The translations under genes and the position numbers were made by a program. Under the pieces are notes generated by a model. It saw only the letters and a list, made by a program, of their open reading frames with translations. It was not told where the DNA came from and did no database searches. A stretch of DNA of 64,000 nt from Gordonia effusa NBRC 100432 (GTDB taxonomy: Bacteria > Actinomycetota > Actinomycetes > Mycobacteriales > Mycobacteriaceae): positions 62,001 through 126,000 of the forward strand of contig NZ_BAEH01000018.1 in the NCBI RefSeq assembly GCF_000241305.1, read 5' to 3'. This document shows positions 17,277 through 25,245 of the stretch, in pieces (position 1 is the stretch's first letter; each line of letters starts with the position of its first letter).

Positions 17277-18596
17277 GTGGCAAACAGCACATCTCGCAAG
17301 ACGGCGGCGAAGCCCGCCGCGCGTCAGCAACGCCCCGTCGCCATCCTCGGTGGCAATCGCATTCCGTTCGCGCGCCAGGACAAGGCGTACGCCACCGCGA
17401 GTAACCAGGACATGTTCACCGCCGCGCTGTCGGGCCTGGTCAGCCGGTTCAACCTGCAGGGTGAGCGACTCGGCATGGTTGCCGGCGGCGCGGTGCTCAA
17501 ACATTCGCGCGACTTCAACCTGATCCGGGAGAGTGTCCTCGGTTCGGCGCTTTCGCCGTACACCCCCGGCCTCGACGTCCAGCAGGCGTGTGGCACCGGC
17601 CTACAGGCGATCACCATCGTCGCCGACGGCATCGCCGCAGGTCGGTATGACTCCGCAGTCGGCGGTGGCGTCGATACCACCTCCGATGCCCCGATCGGTG
17701 TCTCGGAGTCGATGCGCCGACAGATGCTCGAAGTCAACCGCGCTCGCAGCACCAAGGACCAGTTGCTCGCCGCAGCCAAGCTGGCTACCAAGCTCGGTAT
17801 CGAGATCCCCCGCAACGGCGAACCGCGTACCGGTATGTCGATGGGTGAGCACGCGGCGATCACCGCCAAGGAATTCGGCGTCAAGCGTGATGAGCAGGAC
17901 GCGCTGGCCGCCGCGAGCCACCAGAACATGGCCAAGGCGTACGACGACGGATTCTTCGACGATCTCATCACTCCGTTCATGGGCCTGACTCGTGATCAGA
18001 ACCTGCGCGGCGATTCGACCGCGGAGAAGCTCGCCAAGCTGAAGCCGGTCTTCGGTGTTTCGCTCGGCGACGCGACGATGACCGCGGGCAACTCGACGCC
18101 GCTCACCGACGGTGCGTCGGCAGTTCTGCTGGCCACCGACGAATGGGCCGCCGAGAAGAAGTTGCCGGTCCTCGCCTACTTCGTAGACAGCGAAACCGCT
18201 GCGGTCGACTACATCAACGGACCCGACGGCCTGCTGATGGCTCCGACCTACGCGGTGCCGCGTCTGCTCGAGCGCAACGGCCTGACCTTGCAGGACTTCG
18301 ACTTCTACGAGATCCACGAGGCTTTCGCGTCCGTCGTGCTGGCGACATTGCAGGCGTGGGAGTCCGAGGAATACTGCAAGGAACGCCTCGGCCTGGACAA
18401 GGCGCTCGGTTCCATCGACCGCAGCAAGCTCAACGTCAACGGCTCCTCTCTCGCTGCGGGCCACCCGTTCGCGGCGACCGGCGGACGCATCGTCGCGCAG
18501 GCGGCCAAGCGGATTCGGGAGAACGGCGGTGGTCGTGCGCTGATCTCGATCTGTGCGGCAGGCGGCCAGGGCGTCACCGCGATCATCGAAGGCTGA
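17277..18596 (+). CDS. fadA2: Acetyl-CoA acyltransferase FadA2 (thiolase)
   Basis: 439 residues of the thiolase superfamily. The acyl-accepting cysteine is in QQACGTGLQA (about 104), the general-base histidine in EIHEAFA, and the second cysteine in ISICAAGGQG near the C-terminus; NGSSLAAGHPFAATGGR is the usual thiolase signature. It cleaves 3-oxoacyl-CoA with CoA, or the reverse. GTG 17277 follows AAGGAG by six bases (CAAGGAGCCTTCC). The lysine/alanine-rich leader (RKTAAKPAARQQR) is also found in FadI/FadA2 proteins. Divergent from fabG4, as Rv0243 is from Rv0242c. With FabG4, HtdX and FadE5 it could make up a full acyl-CoA oxidation or elongation set. Confidence 0.93.
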   Translation: MANSTSRKTAAKPAARQQRPVAILGGNRIPFARQDKAYATASNQDMFTAALSGLVSRFNLQGERLGMVAGGAVLKHSRDFNLIRESVLGSALSPYTPGLDVQQACGTGLQAITIVADGIAAGRYDSAVGGGVDTTSDAPIGVSESMRRQMLEVNRARSTKDQLLAAAKLATKLGIEIPRNGEPRTGMSMGEHAAITAKEFGVKRDEQDALAAASHQNMAKAYDDGFFDDLITPFMGLTRDQNLRGDSTAEKLAKLKPVFGVSLGDATMTAGNSTPLTDGASAVLLATDEWAAEKKLPVLAYFVDSETAAVDYINGPDGLLMAPTYAVPRLLERNGLTLQDFDFYEIHEAFASVVLATLQAWESEEYCKERLGLDKALGSIDRSKLNVNGSSLAAGHPFAATGGRIVAQAAKRIRENGGGRALISICAAGGQGVTAIIEG

Positions 18597-18615
18597 TTGC
18601 GTTCGATACAACGAC

Positions 18616-18652
18616 AAACCGGCCGCTTCTGGATGTCAGAGGCGGCCGGTTT
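18616..18652 (+). terminator. Terminator after fadA2
   Basis: Arms AAACCGGCCGC (18616-18626) and GCGGCCGGTTT (18642-18652), followed by TTGTCC. It starts 20 bases past the fadA2 stop. Confidence 0.85.
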
Positions 18653-18870
18653 TGTCCCCCGATGATGCTGCTCAGCGCCCGATCGCAGATCGACCGAAAA
18701 ACTTTCCCCAACCATGTAACGAACGTGGTCACCCGGCAGATATACCGGGTGGCTCCGATCGAGCTGCCAGACCCCCGACCCGGCAGCTTGGTCGGAGCCT
18801 CTATATCTTGGGCAGTAGTCAATCGACAATTCACTCCCGGCGCGATCGCGTCGACCCGAAGGTGTAGAAG

Positions 18871-20568
18871 GTGAGACGAACTCGGCGAGGCAGACGCGCC
18901 GCGCAGTGCGCGATCGCCCTGGTGTTAGCTCTGACCTTGGTGTTGTCGGTCGATTTGGTTGCGACGCATGGACATAGTGCGCGCGGCGCCACGGTAGCGG
19001 GCATCTCGGTCGGCAATAAGGAACGTCCCGACGTCGCCGCGGCCGTCGACCGGCTGCACGCGGTGGCCGCCAGTCCAGTGCAACTCCGAACGACGTCGGG
19101 TTCGGTGACTTTCACCGCCGACGAGCTCGGTTTGTCATTCGATGCTGACGCCACCGTCGATCGCGCCATGAAACAACCTCGAGGGCTATGGACTCGACTG
19201 ATGTCGTTGTTCGGCCGAGATACCGAGGTGCAACCCGCGATCAGCCTCGACAATGCCAAGTTCGATGCCGCACTCGACGCCAAGCGGGCCGAGTTGGAGA
19301 AGGCCGCGGTGGAGGGTGGCGTTCATTTCGCGGTTACACGCGACGGCGTCACGCCGGTCGGCGACCTGCCGTCGGCTGGACTGCGGATCAACCGTGCGGC
19401 AGCCAGGCAGGTCGTGGTGGCCAACTGGCTGAGGGCGAGTGAGGGGCACGTCGTGGATTTGCCGATGGAGTCGTTCTCGCCGACGGTGAGTTCCGCCGTG
19501 GTGCAGCAGACCGTGGACGGCCCCGCGAAGACCTATGTGGCGCAATCGGTCCGCCTCGACGGTCGTGGCTCTGGGGTAACACTGAGCGCGGCGCAACTGG
19601 GTGAGGTCACGACTTTCGGCCCGGATGGCAAGGGCGGCTTGCGGCCGAACGTCGATCCTAAGAAGTTGACCCGGGTGGCGGGTGCCGCCTTGGGGAAGAC
19701 CGAGAGTCGTCCGGTCAACGCGACCTTCAGCCTCGTTGGAGGTGCGCCAAAGGTGGTGCCGTCGCGCGAAGGGCAGAGCGTCGATTGGTCGAAAACCAGC
19801 CAGCAACTCGGTGTCGTCGGCCTTGCGGCGTCAGACCGTCGCGTCACGGTCGCCTACACACAGCGCAAACCCGCGCTTGATACCGCAAAGGCGCGCGGGC
19901 TCGGCATCAAAGAGGTGGTGAGCGACTTCACCACCGGCGGATTCAGCTCGGCATCGGGGGAGAATATCCGATTGGTCGCGCAAGAGGTCAATGGCGCAAT
20001 TGTGTTGCCGGGCAAGAAGTTTTCACTCAACGGCTACACCGGACCGCGCGGAACCGCGCAGGGCTATGTTGACTCGACGATCATCGACCACGGTCGGGCC
20101 GCGAAGGCCGTCGGAGGCGGCATTTCTCAATTCGCGACGACGCTGTACAACGCCTCGTATTTCGCCGGACTGGAAGATGTCGACCACACCGAACACGCCT
20201 ATTACATCTCGCGGTATCCCGAGGCACGGGAGGCGACGGTCTTCGAGGGCGCCATTGACCTGGTGTTCCGAAATAACACCAAGTCGGGGATCTACATCGA
20301 GACGCAGTGGACGCCGTCGTCGGTGATGGTTCGTTTCTGGTCGACGAAAACTGTTGAGGTGCAATCGATTACCGGTGAGAGGTATGCCTACACCGATCCG
20401 TCCAAGATCGAATTGCCCCGGGGTGACGACTGTTTGGCGTCGAGCGGGCAGCGCGGGTTCACCGCGTCGAACACGCGGGTCATCACCGATATCAAAACCG
20501 GCGCGGAGCGGTCGCGGCACACTCGGACGGTCAAGTATGACCCCGAACCGAATGTCGTGTGTAAGTAG
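18871..20568 (+). CDS. VanW-family exported envelope protein
   Basis: 565 residues. An N-terminal signal anchor (IALVLALTLVLSVDLVA, about 14-30) precedes two repeats of the peptidoglycan-binding-like domain often linked to VanW/YoaR proteins (TFTADELGLSFDADATVDRA and VTLSAAQLGEVTTF). The C-terminal VanW domain is clear: SLNGYTGPRGTAQGYVDSTII, GGGISQFATTLYNASYFAGL and the HAYYISRYPEAREATV stretch. GTG 18871 has GAAGG upstream and gives a basic signal N-terminus. Family members are found with vancomycin-resistance genes, but the catalytic activity is unsettled and no van genes are present. The likely place of action is the outer face of the membrane, on peptidoglycan. Confidence 0.85.
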   Translation: MRRTRRGRRAAQCAIALVLALTLVLSVDLVATHGHSARGATVAGISVGNKERPDVAAAVDRLHAVAASPVQLRTTSGSVTFTADELGLSFDADATVDRAMKQPRGLWTRLMSLFGRDTEVQPAISLDNAKFDAALDAKRAELEKAAVEGGVHFAVTRDGVTPVGDLPSAGLRINRAAARQVVVANWLRASEGHVVDLPMESFSPTVSSAVVQQTVDGPAKTYVAQSVRLDGRGSGVTLSAAQLGEVTTFGPDGKGGLRPNVDPKKLTRVAGAALGKTESRPVNATFSLVGGAPKVVPSREGQSVDWSKTSQQLGVVGLAASDRRVTVAYTQRKPALDTAKARGLGIKEVVSDFTTGGFSSASGENIRLVAQEVNGAIVLPGKKFSLNGYTGPRGTAQGYVDSTIIDHGRAAKAVGGGISQFATTLYNASYFAGLEDVDHTEHAYYISRYPEAREATVFEGAIDLVFRNNTKSGIYIETQWTPSSVMVRFWSTKTVEVQSITGERYAYTDPSKIELPRGDDCLASSGQRGFTASNTRVITDIKTGAERSRHTRTVKYDPEPNVVCK

Positions 20569-20632
20569 TCTTTCCGAACAGCTTTAGGGGTCCGGCGCTG
20601 ACACGTGTTGCACCGAACGTATGCTCGGTCAC

Positions 20633-21409
20633 ATGGATATCAATGGAGCAAGTGCAATTGTGACCGGTGGTGCATCGGGTATCGGTGCGGCGTCGGCCCG
20701 TCGTCTGGCGGCTCGTGGCGCCAAGGTGGTCATCGCCGACCTGAAAGCCGAAGACGGCGAGGCCCTGGCCAAGGAGATCGGTGGCACCTTCGTCACGGTC
20801 GACGTGACCGACACCGCCCAGATCGAGGCAGCGGTCAATAAAGCCACTGAACTCGGCCCGCTGAAAGCCGTCGTTAACTCGGCCGGCATCGGCTGGGCGC
20901 AGCGCACCGTCGGCAAAGACGGTGAGTTCGCCTCCGCGCATAACCTGGATCTGTACAAGAAGGTCATCGCGATCAACCTGGTCGGCACCTTCGACACGGT
21001 CCGCCTGAGTGCCACCGCCATGAGCCGCAACGAGCCCAACGAGAGCGGCGAACGCGGCGCGATTGTCAACCTCGCCAGTGTCGCGGCATTCGACGGGCAG
21101 ATCGGTCAGGCCGCGTACTCGTCGTCGAAGGGCGGCGTAGTCGGCATGACCTTGCCGGTCGCCCGTGACCTGTCCGCCGTCGGCGTGCGCGTCAACTGCA
21201 TCGCCCCCGGTCTCATCGACACCCCCATCTACGGCACCGGCCCCGAGTCGGAGGCGTTCAAGGCGAAGCTGGGCGAGAGCGTGCTGTTCCCCAAGCGTCT
21301 CGGCGTGCCGGACGAGCTGGCGTCGATGGTTGAGGAGCTGATCACCAACTCCTACATGAACGCCGAGGTCATCCGCGTCGACGGCGGCATCCGGATGCCA
21401 CCGAAGTAG
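20633..21409 (+). CDS. Short-chain dehydrogenase, 3-hydroxyacyl-CoA dehydrogenase type II-like
   Basis: 258 residues with the classical SDR layout: TGGASGIGA cofactor loop near residue 11, acidic DLKAED after beta-2 (NAD preference), NSAGIG, catalytic Ser in VNLASVAAF, and Tyr/Lys in YSSSKGG. The tail RVDGGIRMPPK is typical. Segments such as VARDLSAVGVRVNCIAPGLIDTPI resemble type II 3-hydroxyacyl-CoA dehydrogenases of fatty-acid or branched-chain amino-acid oxidation. I chose ATG 20633 rather than 20621 because the family starts right before the first beta strand. It stands alone, ended by a strong terminator. Other substrates (steroids, alcohols) cannot be excluded. Confidence 0.85.
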   Translation: MDINGASAIVTGGASGIGAASARRLAARGAKVVIADLKAEDGEALAKEIGGTFVTVDVTDTAQIEAAVNKATELGPLKAVVNSAGIGWAQRTVGKDGEFASAHNLDLYKKVIAINLVGTFDTVRLSATAMSRNEPNESGERGAIVNLASVAAFDGQIGQAAYSSSKGGVVGMTLPVARDLSAVGVRVNCIAPGLIDTPIYGTGPESEAFKAKLGESVLFPKRLGVPDELASMVEELITNSYMNAEVIRVDGGIRMPPK

Positions 21410-21432
21410 ACACGAACTAGCTCGCAGCAGTT

Positions 21433-21461
21433 GGGCCCGACACCTACTAGGTGTCGGGCCC
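21433..21461 (+). terminator. Strong terminator after the dehydrogenase gene
   Basis: Perfect 14-bp arms GGGCCCGACACCTA (21433-21446) and TAGGTGTCGGGCCC (21448-21461) around a single central base, followed by CGTTGCGTTT. It separates the gene from the convergent membrane-protein gene ending at 21484. Confidence 0.9.
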
Positions 21462-21483
21462 GTTGCGTTTAGTTCGGTTATGC

Positions 21484-21888
21484 CTACCCGTCTGCCAGGA
21501 CACCGACGATGACGATCAAGACCGCAGCGCCGGCAGCCACTCCCATCGCGATCAACGGATAATGCCACGTGGGATCAGGGGCGTGGCTGGCTTGCGAGAT
21601 CGCGATGATCTCGGCGAGGATGCCGACGAACGCCAGGAGGACGGCCACCGGCCCCAACGCCCGGCCACGCAGCACCGAGTTCGAATCGAACGCCTGCAGA
21701 ACAACGAAGAGAGCGAGCAGACCGCAACCGATGGCCGTCGGAATACCGGTGATGATGAATAGCGTCACGGTCAATGTGGTGTCGCTGCGATGGGCGGCCC
21801 ACACCACGATCGCACCGATGATGGCGGCGACAAGCAACAGCCACATCGCGCGCGGGAGCAGTCGGGAAGCTGCTGTCTGGCCGGTCAT
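21484..21888 (-). CDS. Four-helix hypothetical membrane protein
   Basis: 134 residues from ATG 21888. Four hydrophobic segments are visible: MWLLLVAAIIGAIVVWAA, LFIITGIPTAIGCGLLALFVVLQ, VAVLLAFVGILAEIIAIS and LIAMGVAAGAAVLIVIVGVLA. I do not recognise the family. It is not close to other genes on its strand: the HNH gene starts 1.5 kb upstream and ends 77 bp before. A clean terminator lies beyond its stop. Confidence 0.65.
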   Translation of the reverse strand: MTGQTAASRLLPRAMWLLLVAAIIGAIVVWAAHRSDTTLTVTLFIITGIPTAIGCGLLALFVVLQAFDSNSVLRGRALGPVAVLLAFVGILAEIIAISQASHAPDPTWHYPLIAMGVAAGAAVLIVIVGVLADG

Positions 21889-21964
21889 GTCCAGATGCTA
21901 ACCAGCTATCGGAGGCGACTGTCCGTCGAACGATGGACGTGTTCACGAATATGATTGTGGCTCT

Positions 21965-23407
21965 TCAGGTTTGGAGCCTGACGGTCTCGATGCGCTTGAC
22001 GGCGAGGTGCGGGTGGTGGATGGGGTTGACCTGCCAGGTGTCGTGACTGCCGGTCGGTCGCCAGGCCATGCGTCCGGTGTGTGGGCCGTGGGTGAGGATG
22101 GTTGTTTCCCAGTGGCCGGGTTGGGTGCCGACGGCGCGGTTGTGTTTTCCGCAGGCGGCGCCGAGGTGGTCGATGTCGGTGGCGCCGCCCAGTGCCCAGT
22201 CGGGGGCGTGGTGGGCTTGGGTCCGGGAGAACGGGACGTCGCAGTTGGGGCTGGTACAGCCGCGGTCGCGGCCGAAGAGTGCGAGGCGTTGGGCTTTGGA
22301 GGCGAATCGGTTGGCTCGGCCAAGGTGGAGGATTTCGTGGGTGTGGTCTTTGAATACCTCGAGCCAGGGATGAGCATTTGCGGCGAGTTCGATCAGGTCT
22401 CCGATGGGTAGGTCGGTGCCGGTGGCGGTGGTCGCGAATCCGGTCTGACTGGCTAGTTCGGACAGGCTGGTGGTGATGACCAGTTCGGTGGGCAGTCGGT
22501 GTGGTTCACCGAGTCCCTTGTGGCCCAACACGTATCGGCATATCGCGGCAAGTGCGTCGTGGTTGCGTTGGGCTTGGCTGCGGATGTCGCGGGTTCTGGC
22601 GTCGGCGAGGGCGTGTGGGTCGAGGTCGGGGTCATCGACAGCGCCGAACAATGGGGTTGGGTCGTCGGGGTTGTTCATGCCGGGGGCGGCCCAGGCGTTG
22701 AGGATGGTGTCGAATTGCGCGCGCACTGCGGGCGTGAGGTGGGCCTTCATCGAAGACATCAGTTGGCGATCCTGTGGCGACAAGGTAAGTCCGCGTTGGC
22801 GTTGCCGGTCGCGATGGTCGGTGAGGGTGCCATCGGGGTCGAGGTGGGCAAGGATACGGTCGCCCACTTTGGCGAGGTCGGTGGGGGACAGGAGGCAAGC
22901 GTTGGCGGCGAGTTGGGTTTCGGCGGCGGTGACCCTGTCGGGAGGGACGGCGGAGGGGAGTTTGTCCAGGACTGATTCGATGACGGTGATGTGGTCCTCG
23001 GAGATGGCGCCCTGCTCGACGGCTTCGGCGGTTGCTGGTCGGTTGGGTGGCAGTGTTTCACCGGTGATGCCTCGGCGTTCGCCGGTGGCTCGAGCTGCGG
23101 TGAGCCGTCGGTTGGCTGCGCTTCGGCCAAGTCGTAGTCCGGCTGCCAGGAACATGCTCAGGGTGGTGTATCCGGCGACGGTGTATGCGCTGCGTTCTTC
23201 GACGTCGAGGACCCGCTGGTAGCCGACGCCGGTAAGTTTGCGGGCAACCAGCTCATGGGTATAGGCAAGCCCGGCAACATCTTTCGACGACAACGACGTC
23301 GTTGACACCTCGGCCAAACGATCAATTGTTGCTTCAGCGAGCGAATACAGTTCGGCTATCGACAGCCCCGCGACGTCCGGCATCGTCGACCCAACAGAAC
23401 CCTCCAC
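21965..23407 (-). CDS. DUF222/HNH endonuclease-domain protein (13E12 repeat family)
   Basis: About 480 residues. The N-terminal DUF222 region is helical (ELVARKLTGVGYQRVLDVEERSAYTVAGY...), and the C-terminal HNH nuclease motif is complete: CTSPNCDVPFSRTQAHHAPDWALGG followed by HLGAACGKHNRAVG, with paired Cys and the HH dyad. These proteins occur in many copies in actinobacteria and in M. tuberculosis as the 13E12 repeat family; their biological role is not settled. I favour GTG 23407, which follows GGGGAGGGG, over ATG 23383 and over the longer frame to 23611 that would cross the hipB promoter. It is divergent from hipBA. Confidence 0.85.
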   Translation of the reverse strand: MEGSVGSTMPDVAGLSIAELYSLAEATIDRLAEVSTTSLSSKDVAGLAYTHELVARKLTGVGYQRVLDVEERSAYTVAGYTTLSMFLAAGLRLGRSAANRRLTAARATGERRGITGETLPPNRPATAEAVEQGAISEDHITVIESVLDKLPSAVPPDRVTAAETQLAANACLLSPTDLAKVGDRILAHLDPDGTLTDHRDRQRQRGLTLSPQDRQLMSSMKAHLTPAVRAQFDTILNAWAAPGMNNPDDPTPLFGAVDDPDLDPHALADARTRDIRSQAQRNHDALAAICRYVLGHKGLGEPHRLPTELVITTSLSELASQTGFATTATGTDLPIGDLIELAANAHPWLEVFKDHTHEILHLGRANRFASKAQRLALFGRDRGCTSPNCDVPFSRTQAHHAPDWALGGATDIDHLGAACGKHNRAVGTQPGHWETTILTHGPHTGRMAWRPTGSHDTWQVNPIHHPHLAVKRIETVRLQT

Positions 23408-23554
23408 GACGCCCCTCCCCGGCCATCCTGTTAACCATTTCCTCGACACTAGCGCGACGGTATGACAACCCCACGAAGGCCGAGCATGCCGACGTCGCCA
23501 CGCTGACATCGTGGGTCGTAAGCATGGTCCCAGAAGAATTTTACGACTACAATT

Positions 23555-23562
23555 GTGATCAC
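23555..23562. promoter_or_regulatory. AT-rich hipB promoter region with GTGATCAC palindrome
   Basis: The 90 bp before hipB are clearly AT-richer than the surroundings. They hold the palindrome GTGATCAC and a GGAGAGG ribosome site (TTTAGGAGAGGCG) just before ATG 23605. HipB-type antitoxins repress their own promoters, so this is the likely operator region; the exact sites are not certain. Confidence 0.4.
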
Positions 23563-23604
23563 TAAACGGGATAGACATTGAGATTATGATCTTTAGGAGA
23601 GGCG

Positions 23605-23904
23605 ATGCCACGTCCGACGCCGCGCCGGGTTACGTCCGCCGCGCACGATATCGGGCAGCAACTCGCTGCCTGGAGAAAACTTCAATCACTGACCGCGGCG
23701 CAGGTCGCCGAGCGTGCCGACGTCGCGCGTGGCACATTGAGCAAGATTGAGAATGGCGACGCGGGCGTCAGTTTCGTAGCGATATTGAAGGTCGCTCGTG
23801 TACTTGGCGTGCTCGATGCGCTGATCAGCGCCACCGACCCCTACGAAACCGATCGTGGACGAGCCCGAGCGGATGAGGTTTTGCCAAAGCGGGTGCGGCA
23901 GTGA
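23605..23904 (+). CDS. hipB: HipB-like antitoxin (XRE helix-turn-helix)
   Basis: 99 residues with a canonical XRE domain at about 15-75: IGQQLAAWRKLQSLTAAQVAERADVARGTLSKIENGDAGVSFVAILKVARVLGV. A clear GGAGAGG precedes the ATG. The stop overlaps the hipA start (GTGA), so the pair is coupled. By analogy with E. coli HipB it should bind and neutralise HipA and repress the operon. It has the usual length for the family. Confidence 0.88.
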   Translation: MPRPTPRRVTSAAHDIGQQLAAWRKLQSLTAAQVAERADVARGTLSKIENGDAGVSFVAILKVARVLGVLDALISATDPYETDRGRARADEVLPKRVRQ

Positions 23905-25139
23905 GCGTCATCCATACGTACGTCGAATTGGCCGGCAAGCCCGTCGAGGCCGGTCAGTTGTACTCCACCGTGCGACGTGGGCACGTCGTTTCGTCTTACG
24001 GGTACAACCCGGGCTACGTACGTCGGGCTGACGCTTACTCGTTGGACCCCACGTTGGACCTCAGTGCGGGGACGTGGCCGGTCGACGGCGAACTCCCGGG
24101 CGCTTTCGCGGACTCGGCCCCCGATCGCTGGGGGAGGAATCTAATCGCGGCAAAGTTACGAGCCGAAGCCGCAGCTGTGGGTGGCCCATTGCCGCAACTC
24201 GATGAGCGGGCTTTTCTGCTCGGGGTGAGCGACGCGACGCGTCAGGGGGCGCTACGTTTCAAGACAGACGTCAGTGGCCCCTTCCGCGGCGATTCAGTCG
24301 ACATCCCGAAGTTGATTCGACTGCCAGAGTTGTTGCGTGCCGCCGACGTAGTCGCGCGGCACGGGCCGGATGAATTGGCGGCAGTCAAGACTTTGCTTGG
24401 CGCGGGGACAGGATCATTGGGCGGCGCGCGCCCCAAAGCTGCAGTCGTTGACGGAAGCCAGCTCTTCATCGCGAAATTTCCGCACCCCGGGGATGAGTGG
24501 GAGGTGATCAGATGGGAGAAGGTGGCGCTGGATCTCGCGAAGCGCGCGGGGTTGAACGCGCCAGATTCTCGGCTCATCGATGTCGATGGTTCGGCGGTTT
24601 TGCTGGTCAAACGGTTTGATCGGGAAGGCGACCGAAGGGTGGGGTATATCAGCGCGATGACATTACTACGGGCATCCGATGGGTCACGACACGATTACCT
24701 GGAACTGGCCGAGACGATGCCGGAAATGGTGGTGAATGCTGCAACCGACCTTCGTGAGTTGTGGCGTCGGATCGCGTTCTCGATTGCTATCCACAACACC
24801 GACGATCATCTGCGGAACCATGGATTCCTTTGGGGGACAACAGGATGGCAGCTATCGCCACTGTTCGACGTCAATCCGAATCCTGCGCCTGGGCAGCGAA
24901 TGACTTCTGTTGCTGGCGGCAGCGGGCCGGCGGAGGAGTTTAAGTACTTGTGTGAGTACGCGCCACTATTCGACGCCTCAGACCAGCGGGATTCTTTTGT
25001 CGCCGATATTGCCGACGCTGTTGCGACATGGCGAGATATCGCCGCGGACAACGGGATTGGGTCAAACGAGATTGGGCGATTCGCTGATACATTCGACGGC
25101 GGAGTCGAGTTGCTGAGCAGCCGAATCCCTGGCAGCTGA
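23901..25139 (+). CDS. hipA: HipA-like serine/threonine kinase toxin
   Basis: 412 residues. The N-terminal Couple_hipA-like part ends near 100, then the kinase core shows the glycine-rich GAGTGSLGGARPKA (phosphate-loop region), the lysine in LFIAKFPH, the catalytic HNTDDHLRNHGFL (about 297-309) and the metal-binding LSPLFDVNPNP. E. coli HipA phosphorylates glutamyl-tRNA synthetase and causes growth arrest; other HipA proteins hit other synthetases. All catalytic residues are present, so the toxin looks intact. GTG 23901 overlaps the hipB stop by four bases. The pair is adjacent to a DUF222/HNH gene, a mobile-looking neighbourhood. Confidence 0.9.
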   Translation: MSVIHTYVELAGKPVEAGQLYSTVRRGHVVSSYGYNPGYVRRADAYSLDPTLDLSAGTWPVDGELPGAFADSAPDRWGRNLIAAKLRAEAAAVGGPLPQLDERAFLLGVSDATRQGALRFKTDVSGPFRGDSVDIPKLIRLPELLRAADVVARHGPDELAAVKTLLGAGTGSLGGARPKAAVVDGSQLFIAKFPHPGDEWEVIRWEKVALDLAKRAGLNAPDSRLIDVDGSAVLLVKRFDREGDRRVGYISAMTLLRASDGSRHDYLELAETMPEMVVNAATDLRELWRRIAFSIAIHNTDDHLRNHGFLWGTTGWQLSPLFDVNPNPAPGQRMTSVAGGSGPAEEFKYLCEYAPLFDASDQRDSFVADIADAVATWRDIAADNGIGSNEIGRFADTFDGGVELLSSRIPGS

Positions 25140-25191
25140 CCGACGCCGAGCACCTCAACCGCTGTGCCCGAAACCGCATACCCCAAAAGCA

Positions 25192-25224
25192 AAGAGCCAC
25201 CTCGCGAATCGCGAAGTGGCTCTT
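25192..25224. terminator. Bidirectional terminator between hipA and fadE5
   Basis: Arms AAGAGCCAC (25192-25200) and GTGGCTCTT (25216-25224), with an inner TCGCGA/TCGCGA pairing. TAGCTTTT follows on the plus strand and CAAAAGC precedes it, so it can stop both convergent genes. Confidence 0.88.
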
Positions 25225-25245
25225 AGCTTTTGAAGCGGATTCAGA

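Noticed and set aside
18871-20568. Vancomycin-resistance gene cluster around VanW
   Set aside because: No vanHAX, vanS/R or vanY genes are nearby; VanW-like proteins are common in actinobacteria without resistance.
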